Assembly: GCF_021556475.1 (NCBI RefSeq)
Contig: NZ_JAKGBZ010000003.1
Span: 62,001 to 126,000, forward strand
DNA length: 64,000 bases
DNA from: Acidiphilium iwatense
GTDB taxonomy: Bacteria > Pseudomonadota > Alphaproteobacteria > Acetobacterales > Acetobacteraceae
Direction of reading: 5' to 3'
The position numbers and the translations under genes are program-made. Positions 43,768-51,818 of this stretch are shown here, piece by piece (position 1 is the first letter of the stretch; every line of letters begins with the position of its first letter). The notes beneath the pieces were generated by a model. It was not told the origin of the DNA. It saw only the letters and a program-made list of their open reading frames with translations, and ran no database searches.

Positions 43768-43964
43768 ATGTCTGACGCTCAGAAGAAATGGGCCGATGTC
43801 GGCTACGCAGAATTAGCTCGCCGCCTCTCTGAAATAGGATTGCCTGAAACCGAGGGATCGGTAACGGTTAAGATCAACCGGGGGGGGCATTTCCAGCATG
43901 GTTCCTATTCGCCATCATGCGAGCAATTGGCGCACATACCTTACGTGTGGAGGATTGGGTTTAG
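43768..43964 (+). pseudogene. DUF6471 small protein gene with a frameshift in a G8 tract
   Basis: ATG 43768 follows a GGAG site. The first 38 codons (KKWADVGYAELARRLSEIGL, then VKINRG) match DUF6471, a short helix-turn-helix-like protein. After eight consecutive G bases (43880-43887) the family sequence continues in another frame as AFPAWFLFAIMRAIGAHTLR and stops at TAG 43962-43964. Removing two or adding one G restores about 65 codons. Either a decayed gene, a phase-variable tract or a base-call error. Confidence 0.65.
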
Positions 43965-44896
43965 CGGTCGCGACAGGTTTCGGTTGTCAGGCACGGGCAC
44001 AGTTACTACACCCCCCGGGTAGTGGGCAGAACCATAGCCCACCACAAAAGCAAACATACCGCGCAAATGAACAACCCAAAACCGGTCAACGCGGAACGGT
44101 AAGCCGGCCGCTTATCGTGCGAACTCTCCCACCCGTGGAGACTGAGAAGGAAACCGAGCGGCACGCCAATAAGGAGTTCCGCGATGCGGCGACCGAATGG
44201 GGGGCTTTCATATTTACGGGCCTTAGTACCGTCATTTTTTTTCTTCAGTTGATTGTCTTTGGCAAGCAAGCGCAAAGGCTTAAGGAAACCATTTTGAAAA
44301 TGGATCAGGTTTCTGCCGCTCAATCCACGGATATGTCGAACTCCATTAAGGAGGCAGCACGGGCTGCTGATGGAATGGAAAAATCTGCTGCTGCCATGAC
44401 TATGGTGGCATCTACTTTGGAAAATACCGCCGAAAGGCAATTGCGCGCCTACCTTACGGTTATTAACGGCGGCGCCATATTCCAAGAAAAGAATCGGGAA
44501 AAAGGGGAAAACCTGCGGTTTGAAGCGAAGCCCATGATGGTCAATACGGGCCAAACTCCCGCTCGTAAGGTCACATACCAAGCAGTGGCCGCTATATTGC
44601 CGACACCTTTGCCTGACGACTTCAATTTCCCTCCCGGTATTCCGACTTCCGGACGCGGCGATTTGGGTTCTCAAGGACATTTCGTCATGAATGCTATCGT
44701 TTCCGAATTTGTTGATGACATCTCCGTGGAAGACATCAAAAATGGAAACCAACAATCTTTGTACGTGTGGGGTACGATTGTGTATGAAGACATATTCAAT
44801 AAGCTTCGGCAAACCAAATTTTGCCTCAGATACCAGTGGTTACTCGATGGAACCGTAAACGCATTTTACGAAACCAAGTATAATGAAGCTGAATAG
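43898..44896 (+). CDS. Membrane protein of unknown function in AT-richer DNA
   Basis: Up to 332 residues; the true start is uncertain because ATG 43898 overlaps the DUF6471 frame. A hydrophobic stretch (GLGLAVATGFG) is followed by a Pro/Gln linker, one clear membrane helix (GAFIFTGLSTVIFFLQLIVF, about 101-120), a coiled region rich in Ala and Met, then a beta-rich domain with ERQLRAYLTVINGGAIF and NTGQTPARKVTYQ. This LRAYL/NTGQTPA arrangement recurs in uncharacterised accessory proteins. Codon use is unlike its neighbours, suggesting transfer. Confidence 0.65.
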   Translation: MVPIRHHASNWRTYLTCGGLGLAVATGFGCQARAQLLHPPGSGQNHSPPQKQTYRANEQPKTGQRGTVSRPLIVRTLPPVETEKETERHANKEFRDAATEWGAFIFTGLSTVIFFLQLIVFGKQAQRLKETILKMDQVSAAQSTDMSNSIKEAARAADGMEKSAAAMTMVASTLENTAERQLRAYLTVINGGAIFQEKNREKGENLRFEAKPMMVNTGQTPARKVTYQAVAAILPTPLPDDFNFPPGIPTSGRGDLGSQGHFVMNAIVSEFVDDISVEDIKNGNQQSLYVWGTIVYEDIFNKLRQTKFCLRYQWLLDGTVNAFYETKYNEAE

Positions 44897-45175
44897 AATC
44901 AGCTCGCTGAATCCATCTCACCCACGTCACCACGCTCTACATGGTTGCCGCTCGCGTTCGTGCGCGTCGCGCCGTGGTGGCGGGTGCTGCATGATACCGA
45001 ACTTGATGGTGATCGTACTTGATGACATCTCAGCTTGTTCGAAACAAGGTCATCTCCTGGCCATGCAGGCGGGCTGGATAACCCGGAGTGGCCGCCGAGG
45101 CGTTCCTCTACGCCGCTTCCATCATGCTGCTTTTCAGACATCTCGCTCGTTGCCGACACGATTCGGAATGGACTG
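44897..45175. other. Degraded intergenic stretch without a recognised gene
   Basis: About 280 bp between the membrane protein and the aldo/keto reductase. Several short frames on both strands end quickly and match nothing recognised. The mixed composition and the neighbouring IS fragment suggest scrambled insertion remnants. Confidence 0.4.
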
Positions 45176-46015
45176 TTAGATCATCGCAAAGGGCTGCTTG
45201 CGCCGGGGCGGTTTGTGGACCGCGTCGATTTCCGCGAGATCCTCGGCGCTGAGTCGGATGGATGCCGCCGCCGCGTTCTGCCGCACATGCTCGGGGGAAG
45301 CCGCCTTGGGAATCGAGACCGTGGCGCCGTCGCGCAGGCTCCAGGCGATGGCGATTTGCGCCGGCGTCGCATCGTGCCGGCGTGCGACCGCGGCGAGCGC
45401 GGGCGAGCGCAGCAGCTTGCCGCCCTGGCCGAGCGGCGAATAGGCCATGATCGGCATTCCGCGGGCGCGGCACCAGGGCAGCAGGTCGAATTCGATGCCG
45501 CGCGCATCGGGATGATACAGCACCTGATCGGTCGCGCAGATACCGCCGGCCGGCAGGGCGGCCAGCTCGGCCATGTCATCCGTATCGAAATTGGAGACGC
45601 CCCAGAAGCGGATATGCCCGGCCTCGCGCAGCCGCTCGAACGCCGTCGCCGTTTCGGTCAGAGGGTAGCGCCCGCGCCAATGCAGCAAATAGAGGTCGAT
45701 CCGGTCGGTACCGAGGCGTTTCAGGCTGGCCGCGCAGGCCTTCGCCACGCCGGAAGCCGAGGCGTTGTGCGGGTAGACCTTGCTGACCACGAACACGCGC
45801 CCGCGCTGCCCGGCGATCGCCCGTGCGACCACGCGCTCGGCGCCGCCCTCGCCGTACATTTCGGCGGTGTCGATCAGGGTCAGGCCGCGCTCGATCCCCT
45901 CGCGCAATGCCGCCGCTTCGTCCGCCTCGCTCGCGCGGGCCTCGCCCATATACCAGGTGCCCTGGCCCAATGCGGGAACCATCGTGCCGTCCGGCAGGCG
46001 TACGGCCGGGATCAT
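45176..46015 (-). CDS. Aldo/keto reductase
   Basis: A 279-residue NADPH-dependent (beta/alpha)8 oxidoreductase. The catalytic tetrad is seen as DTAEMYGEG (Asp and Tyr), VVSKVYPHN (Lys) and LYLLHWRG (His). GVSNFDTDDM and VSIPKAASPEHVRQNA bind substrate and cofactor. Closest to the DkgA/YeaE-like group; natural substrate unknown. Divergent from the molybdenum hydroxylase genes (157 bp). Confidence 0.9.
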   Translation of the reverse strand: MIPAVRLPDGTMVPALGQGTWYMGEARASEADEAAALREGIERGLTLIDTAEMYGEGGAERVVARAIAGQRGRVFVVSKVYPHNASASGVAKACAASLKRLGTDRIDLYLLHWRGRYPLTETATAFERLREAGHIRFWGVSNFDTDDMAELAALPAGGICATDQVLYHPDARGIEFDLLPWCRARGMPIMAYSPLGQGGKLLRSPALAAVARRHDATPAQIAIAWSLRDGATVSIPKAASPEHVRQNAAAASIRLSAEDLAEIDAVHKPPRRKQPFAMI

Positions 46016-46172
46016 GACGAAATGAACTTACTGGCCATGCTCGATCGATATAGCGTCACGGGTTCGAAGCACCAACCGGGTGGTATGCACGATGGCGCCC
46101 TTCACGAGGCCGATGGTCGCTCGTAAGCTCGGCTATCGGTACGTTCTGACCGGCTTGAAACAGGAGCTCGGA

Positions 46173-46655
46173 ATGCCTCAGAAGATCATTCTCAATATCA
46201 ACGGCAAGGATCGCACGGTCGAGGCCGAGCCGGATAGCATGCTGCTCTACGCGCTGCGCGACAATCTCGGCCTGCACGGCCCAAAATTCGGCTGCGGCCT
46301 GTCGGAATGCGGCGCCTGCACGGTGATTCTGGGCGGTGCCGCAATCCATTCCTGCGTGACGCCGCTGGCGGCCGCGAAGGGGCAGAAGATCACCACGCTG
46401 GAGGGGCTGGCCAAGGACGGCAAGCCGAACGCTCTGCAGCAGGCTTTCATCGACGAGCAGGCGGCGCAATGCGGCTATTGCATCAACGGCATGATCATGA
46501 CCGCGCAGGCGTTTCTCGACCAGCATCCGAAGCCGGACCGCGACCAGATCAAGCAGGCGCTGAACGGGAATCTGTGCCGCTGCGGCACCCATATGCGCAT
46601 CATCCGCGCGGTCGAGCGCGTAGCCGGCCATGGCGCGACACAGGAGGCACAGTGA
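46173..46655 (+). CDS. [2Fe-2S] subunit of a molybdenum hydroxylase (IorA-like)
   Basis: A 160-residue electron-transfer subunit with two clusters: plant-type ligands in GCGLSECGACTVILGG and the helical-domain ligands in CGYCINGMIMTAQ and NLCRCGTHMRI. ATG 46173 has CAGGAG upstream. The stop overlaps the large-subunit start by one base (TGATG). Electrons from the Mo site would pass to an unidentified acceptor; no cytochrome subunit is adjacent. Confidence 0.93.
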   Translation: MPQKIILNINGKDRTVEAEPDSMLLYALRDNLGLHGPKFGCGLSECGACTVILGGAAIHSCVTPLAAAKGQKITTLEGLAKDGKPNALQQAFIDEQAAQCGYCINGMIMTAQAFLDQHPKPDRDQIKQALNGNLCRCGTHMRIIRAVERVAGHGATQEAQ

Positions 46656-48937
46656 TGAACAGCATCTCCCCCACGCTGAGCCGCCGCTCGGTGCTCAAGG
46701 CGTCGAGCGGCCTCGTCATCGCCTTCAGCCTGTTCGCGCCGGGCGAAGCGGCAGCGGCGCTGCCGCCGACCCCGGACGGTGTGCCGCCGGATGCCGCCAA
46801 GCTCTACGCCTGGCTCGCGGTGCACCCCGACGACACCGCGACACTGTTCACCGGCAAGGTCGAGGTCGGCACCGGGGCCGAAACCGCCCTCGCCCAGATC
46901 GCCGCGGAGGAACTCGATTTTCCGATCGACCGGATGGGCGTGGTCATGGGCACCACGTCGCTGACGGTGAACCAGGGCCCGACCTATGGCAGCATGACGA
47001 TCCGCTACGCCGGGCCGCAGATCCGCCACGCCGCCGCCGCCGGGCGGCAGGCGCTGCTCGACCTCGCCGCCGCGCATTTCAAGGTCAAGGCGGACCGGCT
47101 GGTCGCGAAGGATGGCAGGATTTCGGTGCAAGGGGACGCCCATCGCGCGATCAGCTACGGCAGGCTGGTCGACGGCAAGCGGCTGGACATGACGATCGGC
47201 GCGGCCGGCAAGGGTTTCGGCATGAAGGTCGCGCCGAATGCCCGCGTCAAGAACCCCGCGACCTACACGGTGGTCGGCAAATCGGTGATGCGCAAGGATA
47301 TCCCGGCCAAGATCACCGGGGCCTACACCTATATCCAGGACGTCAAGGTACCGGGCATGCTGCACGGGCGGGTGGTGCGGCCCTATGGCGTGCGATCGAC
47401 GCTGATCAGCGTCGATGACGGCGGGCTCAAGGACATTCCCGGCTTCGTCCGACTGGTGCGGCGCGACAATTTCCTGGGCGTGGTCGCCGAAACCGAATGG
47501 GGTGCCATTCAAGCGGCGGAGAAACTGGGCTCGGTTCTGCACGCAAAAGGCCCGGCGGCAGGGCCGGTCAAATGGTCGGACTGGCAAGGTCTGCCGGCGA
47601 TGGACGCGATCTGGCACACCGTGCGCGAGACCGCCGGCACCGACACCACGGTCGCCAAAACCGGCTCGGTCGACACCGCGCTGCACGGCGCCGCCAAGGT
47701 GCTGAAAGCAACCTACCGCACGCCGTTTCAGATGCACGCCTCGATCGGCCCGTCCTGCGCGATCGCCGAGGTCGGCAAGGATCGCGCCACGTTCTGGTCC
47801 TCCACCCAGATGCCGCACGAAGCGCGGCACGACATGGCCAAGCTGCTCGGAATTCCCGCCGACCGGATCGAGCTGAACTGGTTCGAAGGCTCCGGGGCCT
47901 ATGGCCGCAACGGGTTCGACCACGTCAATGCGGATGCCGCCCTGATGTCGCAGGCGGTGGGCAAGCCGGTGCGCGTGCAATGGATGCGCTGGGACGAAAA
48001 CGGCTGGGAGCCGAAAGGGCCGCCGATCGTGCAGGATCTGGCCGGTGCGGTCGACGCCCACGGCAACGTCACCGCCTGGCGGCATCATATGTGGATTCCG
48101 ACCACGTCCGATACCGAGCTGATCGCGGCCGAGCTGATCGGCAAGCCGCGCATCGTCGGCAGCGTCGGGCGCGGCTCTCCCGCCATCACCTATGCCTATC
48201 ATTTCTCCAATGCCGACGTGACCTCGCATGGCGAGGGGCGGGTCGGGCTGCTGACCGCCTGGCTGCGCTCGCCGGCCCAGTTCGAGACCACCTTCGCGAT
48301 GGAAGCCTTCATCGACGAGCTGGCCGCCGCCTCGGGCCAGGACCCGCTGGCGCTCCGGCTCAAGCACCTGACCGACAAGCGAGCGGTCGATGTGCTGCAA
48401 GCCGCCGCCAAAGCCTATGGCTGGCAGGCCCGTCCGCCGCGCGGCAAGCCCGCATCCGGCGACGGCAATGCGCCGCTGCACGGGCGCGGCATCGCCTGGG
48501 CTAACCGCGACGACGTGCGGGTGGCCACCATCGTCGATGTCACGGTCGACCCGACGAGCGGTGCGATCAGGGTGACGCGGGCGGTGGTCGCGCACGATTG
48601 CGGCCTGGTGGTCAACCCGGACGGGCTGAAAAACCAGATCGAGGGCAATGTGATCCAGTCGATCAGCCGCACCCTGCACGAAGAAGTCACATTCGATCAT
48701 TCCCGTGTCACCAGCCTCGACTGGATCGGCTATCCGATCCTGCGGTTCGAGGAGGTGCCGGACAGGATCGATATCGTGCTGGTCAACAACAGTCCAGAAT
48801 ACCCGTCCTACGGCGCGGGCGAACCCTCGACCTGCCCGACCGCCGCGGTGATCAGCAACGCGGTTTACGACGCAACCGGGGTGAGGCTGCGCCAGACACC
48901 GTTCCGGCCCAATCGGGTCAAGGCCGCGATGACCTGA
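46655..48937 (+). CDS. Molybdopterin-binding large subunit of a xanthine-dehydrogenase-family hydroxylase (IorB-like)
   Basis: A 760-residue catalytic subunit. The N-terminus has a twin-arginine signal (TLSRRSVLKASSGLVIAF), so the complex should be exported with its small subunit. Cofactor-binding stretches include GKVEVGTGAETALAQIAAEE, MHASIGPSCAIAEV, GSGAYGRNGFDHVNADAALM and a final GAGEPSTCPTAAVISNA containing the likely catalytic Glu. Similar to isoquinoline 1-oxidoreductase and periplasmic aldehyde dehydrogenases; substrate is not deducible. Confidence 0.9.
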   Translation: MNSISPTLSRRSVLKASSGLVIAFSLFAPGEAAAALPPTPDGVPPDAAKLYAWLAVHPDDTATLFTGKVEVGTGAETALAQIAAEELDFPIDRMGVVMGTTSLTVNQGPTYGSMTIRYAGPQIRHAAAAGRQALLDLAAAHFKVKADRLVAKDGRISVQGDAHRAISYGRLVDGKRLDMTIGAAGKGFGMKVAPNARVKNPATYTVVGKSVMRKDIPAKITGAYTYIQDVKVPGMLHGRVVRPYGVRSTLISVDDGGLKDIPGFVRLVRRDNFLGVVAETEWGAIQAAEKLGSVLHAKGPAAGPVKWSDWQGLPAMDAIWHTVRETAGTDTTVAKTGSVDTALHGAAKVLKATYRTPFQMHASIGPSCAIAEVGKDRATFWSSTQMPHEARHDMAKLLGIPADRIELNWFEGSGAYGRNGFDHVNADAALMSQAVGKPVRVQWMRWDENGWEPKGPPIVQDLAGAVDAHGNVTAWRHHMWIPTTSDTELIAAELIGKPRIVGSVGRGSPAITYAYHFSNADVTSHGEGRVGLLTAWLRSPAQFETTFAMEAFIDELAAASGQDPLALRLKHLTDKRAVDVLQAAAKAYGWQARPPRGKPASGDGNAPLHGRGIAWANRDDVRVATIVDVTVDPTSGAIRVTRAVVAHDCGLVVNPDGLKNQIEGNVIQSISRTLHEEVTFDHSRVTSLDWIGYPILRFEEVPDRIDIVLVNNSPEYPSYGAGEPSTCPTAAVISNAVYDATGVRLRQTPFRPNRVKAAMT

Positions 48938-48961
48938 CGCTTCGCATGGCACGGCGCCTGC

Positions 48962-49570
48962 TCAGGAAGCGGGCGGCGCTGCCAGGCGGAGTCTGACATG
49001 GATGATCAGCGATATGACGTCGGGAATCAGCGTCCGGTCGGCGGTCATGCCAAAGTCGGACCGGCTTACCTGACCGGTTGCGACGAAATCCTCGACGATG
49101 CCTCCCGCCGGCGATTGATGAGCGTGCCTGGTCAGCACGGCGTCGAACGTCTCCGCGTGGTCGATGCCGCGGATCGTCAGAATGCCGTGGATCGCGAAGC
49201 GGCCCGCGGATCGGGGCACGACGGACGTGCTCCGAAAGACAATGATCGGGAATTGCACCGCATCGAAAAAAGCCTTGGAGCGCAGCAGCGTCGCGCCTTC
49301 CGCCCAGCCCATGTCGATGGCGCTGTCGTCCACCGCAACCGTAATGGTGCTCTTTTCCAGTGAGCCAGGATCCAGGCCCAGATGGCCACTGAACCGGGTA
49401 AAATAGCCATGGGTGCCGACCGTCCCAATTCCGCCGGTGCGAAACTCGATCGTCGCGAATCGCTGGTCGAGAGGATAGATCGTAGGAGATGCGGCCCTAC
49501 TCGGGCAGGGCAATAGCACGCCGGCCAGCAAAGCCAGAACAACAGCCGCATTGGTATAGTGCCGCTTCAT
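48962..49570 (-). CDS. YceI family periplasmic protein
   Basis: A 202-residue lipocalin-like barrel protein that may bind isoprenoid lipids. Signal peptide NAAVVLALLAGVLLPCPSRA ends near residue 27; the family core is PLDQRFATIEFRTGGIGTVG, FTRFSGHLGLDP, SITVAVDDSAIDMG-like segments and RSDFGMTADRTLIPDVISL. ATG 49570 fits the signal peptide better than a longer upstream reading. It converges with the Mo-hydroxylase genes. Confidence 0.87.
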   Translation of the reverse strand: MKRHYTNAAVVLALLAGVLLPCPSRAASPTIYPLDQRFATIEFRTGGIGTVGTHGYFTRFSGHLGLDPGSLEKSTITVAVDDSAIDMGWAEGATLLRSKAFFDAVQFPIIVFRSTSVVPRSAGRFAIHGILTIRGIDHAETFDAVLTRHAHQSPAGGIVEDFVATGQVSRSDFGMTADRTLIPDVISLIIHVRLRLAAPPAS

Positions 49571-49812
49571 TTTCGTCCCCGACGTTTCGACCAAGAATCG
49601 CTGCGACTGGGCCTCTCGACATGCCACAGGCGAGCAGGAAGCATCCGAACCGCTAGTCGAAAGACGCGCCAGGGCGGGATTCATTCCGCCGCAACGATCA
49701 TTCTGCGCGTGACTTTTCGTTACGCGAAGAATGCCGGAGCGCGCGGAATATGCCGCGCGGCGGGGCGTCGATCCTCATGAGGGAAAACGAACCCTGTTTT
49801 GGGGAACAGATC

Positions 49813-50202
49813 ATGCGCACGATATTGAGAACAATGCCCCTGGCGGCCCTGGTGCTGGCCGGCTGCGCTACGGGACCAAGCCTGTCGGAACGGATGTCGG
49901 CCTATGTCGGACGGCCTGAATCAATTCTGGTGAAGCAACTCGGCGTGCCGAACCGGCGCATCAGAGTCGCGGGCGTCACCTATTTCGCCTATGTCCACCA
50001 GCATTTCCACTATACATCCGGCTCATACGGCTTCGGCATGGGCCCGATCTTCGATGCCGACGATGACGATGATGCCTTCTTTGGTCCCGCCTTCGGCGGC
50101 GGCTTCCCGGCACGAGCCTATACCGACACCTGCGTCGTGACGTTCACGCTGAAGGACAAAATAGTGCAGTCCTATACCATGCGCGGTAACGCCTGCTACT
50201 GA
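49813..50202 (+). CDS. Small lipoprotein
   Basis: A 129-residue protein with signal MRTILRTMPLAALVLAGCAT and lipobox LAGC. The middle part (SAYVGRPESILVKQLGVPNR) resembles SmpA/OmlA-like small lipoproteins; then comes an aromatic and glycine-rich stretch with five Asp in a row (DADDDDDAF) and a C-terminal CVVTFTLKDKIVQSYTMRG. Likely envelope-anchored; function unknown. Followed after 48 bp by another lipoprotein gene. Confidence 0.7.
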   Translation: MRTILRTMPLAALVLAGCATGPSLSERMSAYVGRPESILVKQLGVPNRRIRVAGVTYFAYVHQHFHYTSGSYGFGMGPIFDADDDDDAFFGPAFGGGFPARAYTDTCVVTFTLKDKIVQSYTMRGNACY

Positions 50203-50250
50203 TACCCAGCTTTCCGGCGGTTTTTACGCAGAAAACGCGCCGGAGGAGCG

Positions 50251-50799
50251 ATGACCATGACGAACATTCGCACACCCGCACGCCATCTCTGGAAACTGCT
50301 CATACCGCTCGGGCTCGGCGTTGCCGGTCTCAGCCTTTCCGGCTGCGCGACCTATCCCGGATACTATGCCGGATATAATTCGGGATATGAATATCCCGCC
50401 TACGGCTCGCCCGGCTACCTGTTTGGCGGGGGGTTTTTCGGCGACGACGAGTTCGGCGATTTCGACGATATCCACCATCGCGACTTCGATCATGACGGCG
50501 ATCACGATTTCGACCGCGACGGCGACCATGATTTCGATCACGCCAACGATCATGACAACGATCATTTTGTTAGTCATGGCTCTGGAAATGTCGTCGGCCA
50601 TATCGCAGGTTTTGCTGCCGCTCACGCTATTGGCCCTGCCGGCGGTCATGTCGGTGGCCCTGCCGGCGGTCATATCGGTGGCCCTGCCGGCGGCCATGTC
50701 GGTGGCCCTGCCGGCGGCCATGTCGGCGGCCCTTCCGGCAGTCATTCCGGTGGTCATTCCGGTGGACACGTCGGCGGTCATGGCGGCGGCCGGCATTAG
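50251..50799 (+). CDS. His/Asp/Gly-rich repeat lipoprotein
   Basis: A 182-residue protein with a lipoprotein signal (PLGLGVAGLSLSGCATYPG). After a Tyr/Gly-rich part comes an acidic His-rich segment built on DHDFDRDGDHDFDHANDH (about residues 78-105), then an imperfect 24-bp tandem repeat (50638-50757) encoding GPAGGHVG units, and a final HSGGHSGGHVGGHGGGRH. Such composition suggests metal or polyanion binding at the cell surface. No family is recognised. The second copy of the 107-bp repeat begins 40 bp downstream. Confidence 0.7.
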   Translation: MTMTNIRTPARHLWKLLIPLGLGVAGLSLSGCATYPGYYAGYNSGYEYPAYGSPGYLFGGGFFGDDEFGDFDDIHHRDFDHDGDHDFDRDGDHDFDHANDHDNDHFVSHGSGNVVGHIAGFAAAHAIGPAGGHVGGPAGGHIGGPAGGHVGGPAGGHVGGPSGSHSGGHSGGHVGGHGGGRH

Positions 50800-50839
50800 T
50801 GCCCTGATCGGAAGTTTTTAAAATCATCGCCACGGGCAC

Positions 50840-50946
50840 TTAGAGCGTGATGACTTTCAGTCGATCACGCTCTACTCTTTGTTGGGGCGAGCAATTTCAT
50901 GGCTTTGTGGATCGCTGCGCGATTCCACTTAAAGCCATATTGCTCT
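50840..50946 (-). repeat. 107-bp dispersed repeat, copy 2
   Basis: Reverse-complement copy of 7780-7886 with three substitutions in 107 bases. The hairpin AGAGCGTGAT...ATCACGCTCT is at the left end here. It lies between the repeat lipoprotein and the PPOX gene, in no recognised reading frame. Confidence 0.9.
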
Positions 50947-51086
50947 AGGAATTTCGGAACCGCCACTCCAGCGAACTCGCATTGCTGCGGCAGCATTCGC
51001 CTTTGGCCCGGAATAGAGACGTCCCGCCGGACGTCTCTGATGCAAGATCACGAAATCCTGCAACGGATAACGCAAGGAGATTTCCG

Positions 51087-51614
51087 ATGGGTGGCTGCGC
51101 GGCGGATACCGTCATCGAGAACGAAACGACCCTTCGCGCGCTCTATCCGCCACCCCGATACCTTCAGATATGGGACCGGCTCGACCCGAAGGGCCGGCAG
51201 TTCATCGCACGGTCGCCGCTGTTGATCATCGGATCGGCGCGGCCCGATCGGGGCATCGATCTGAGTCCGCGGGGCGGTCCGCCTGGGTTTGTGCGCGTGC
51301 CTGACGCCCAGACGTTGATCATACCCGACCGGGCCGGCAACAACCGGCTCGACACGATGAGCAATCTCCTTGCCGATCGCCGGGTTGGAGTGCTGTTTCT
51401 TATCCCAGGCGTCGCAACAATACTCAGAATCAAGGGGGTGACGCGTCTCGAACGCGATCCGCAGGATTCGACCGGGGACCATGTGCATGATTCCGGCAAG
51501 CTGGCGATCGTGGTGACGATACGGTCCGCTTTCATCCACTGCCCCAGAGCGCTCCACCATTCCCGGCTGTGGGATGCGGATTATCGCGCCAGTTCCGACC
51601 CGGCCATGTCCTGA
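51087..51614 (+). CDS. PPOX-type flavin-binding protein (pyridoxamine 5'-phosphate oxidase family)
   Basis: A 175-residue split-barrel protein. It has an N-terminal helix region LYPPPRYLQIWDRLDPKG, a strand IIGSARPDRGIDLSPRGGPP, LIIPDRAGNNRLDTMSNLL and VGVLFLIPGVATILRIKG, typical of MSMEG_1061-like FMN or F420-linked members rather than PdxH. Role unknown. ATG 51087 has AAGGAG eight bases upstream. Confidence 0.83.
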   Translation: MGGCAADTVIENETTLRALYPPPRYLQIWDRLDPKGRQFIARSPLLIIGSARPDRGIDLSPRGGPPGFVRVPDAQTLIIPDRAGNNRLDTMSNLLADRRVGVLFLIPGVATILRIKGVTRLERDPQDSTGDHVHDSGKLAIVVTIRSAFIHCPRALHHSRLWDADYRASSDPAMS

Positions 51615-51818
51615 CGAATATCTTCCATACCGAAACAATGTCCTGATGCGCATCGGTCGAGGCTTATTGCCACCGCTCGGGAATGGGTCTCTTGAAATAA
51701 TCCAGGCAACGCGCGTAAACTCATGGAAGATCGGCGAGTCGCCCGGACAGGACCGAGCGCATCGCGGTCAAGACCAATCTCAGCCCCTATTCGCGCTCCA
51801 TCTCGATCGTCATTGCCG

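Noticed and set aside
46475-48952. 825-codon open frame antisense to the molybdenum hydroxylase
   Set aside because: The plus strand has unmistakable Fe-S and molybdopterin motifs; the antisense product is low-complexity and has no start signal.
50638-50757. CRISPR or VNTR outside genes
   Set aside because: The 24-bp period is in frame and encodes GPAGGHVG units of a lipoprotein, with no spacers.
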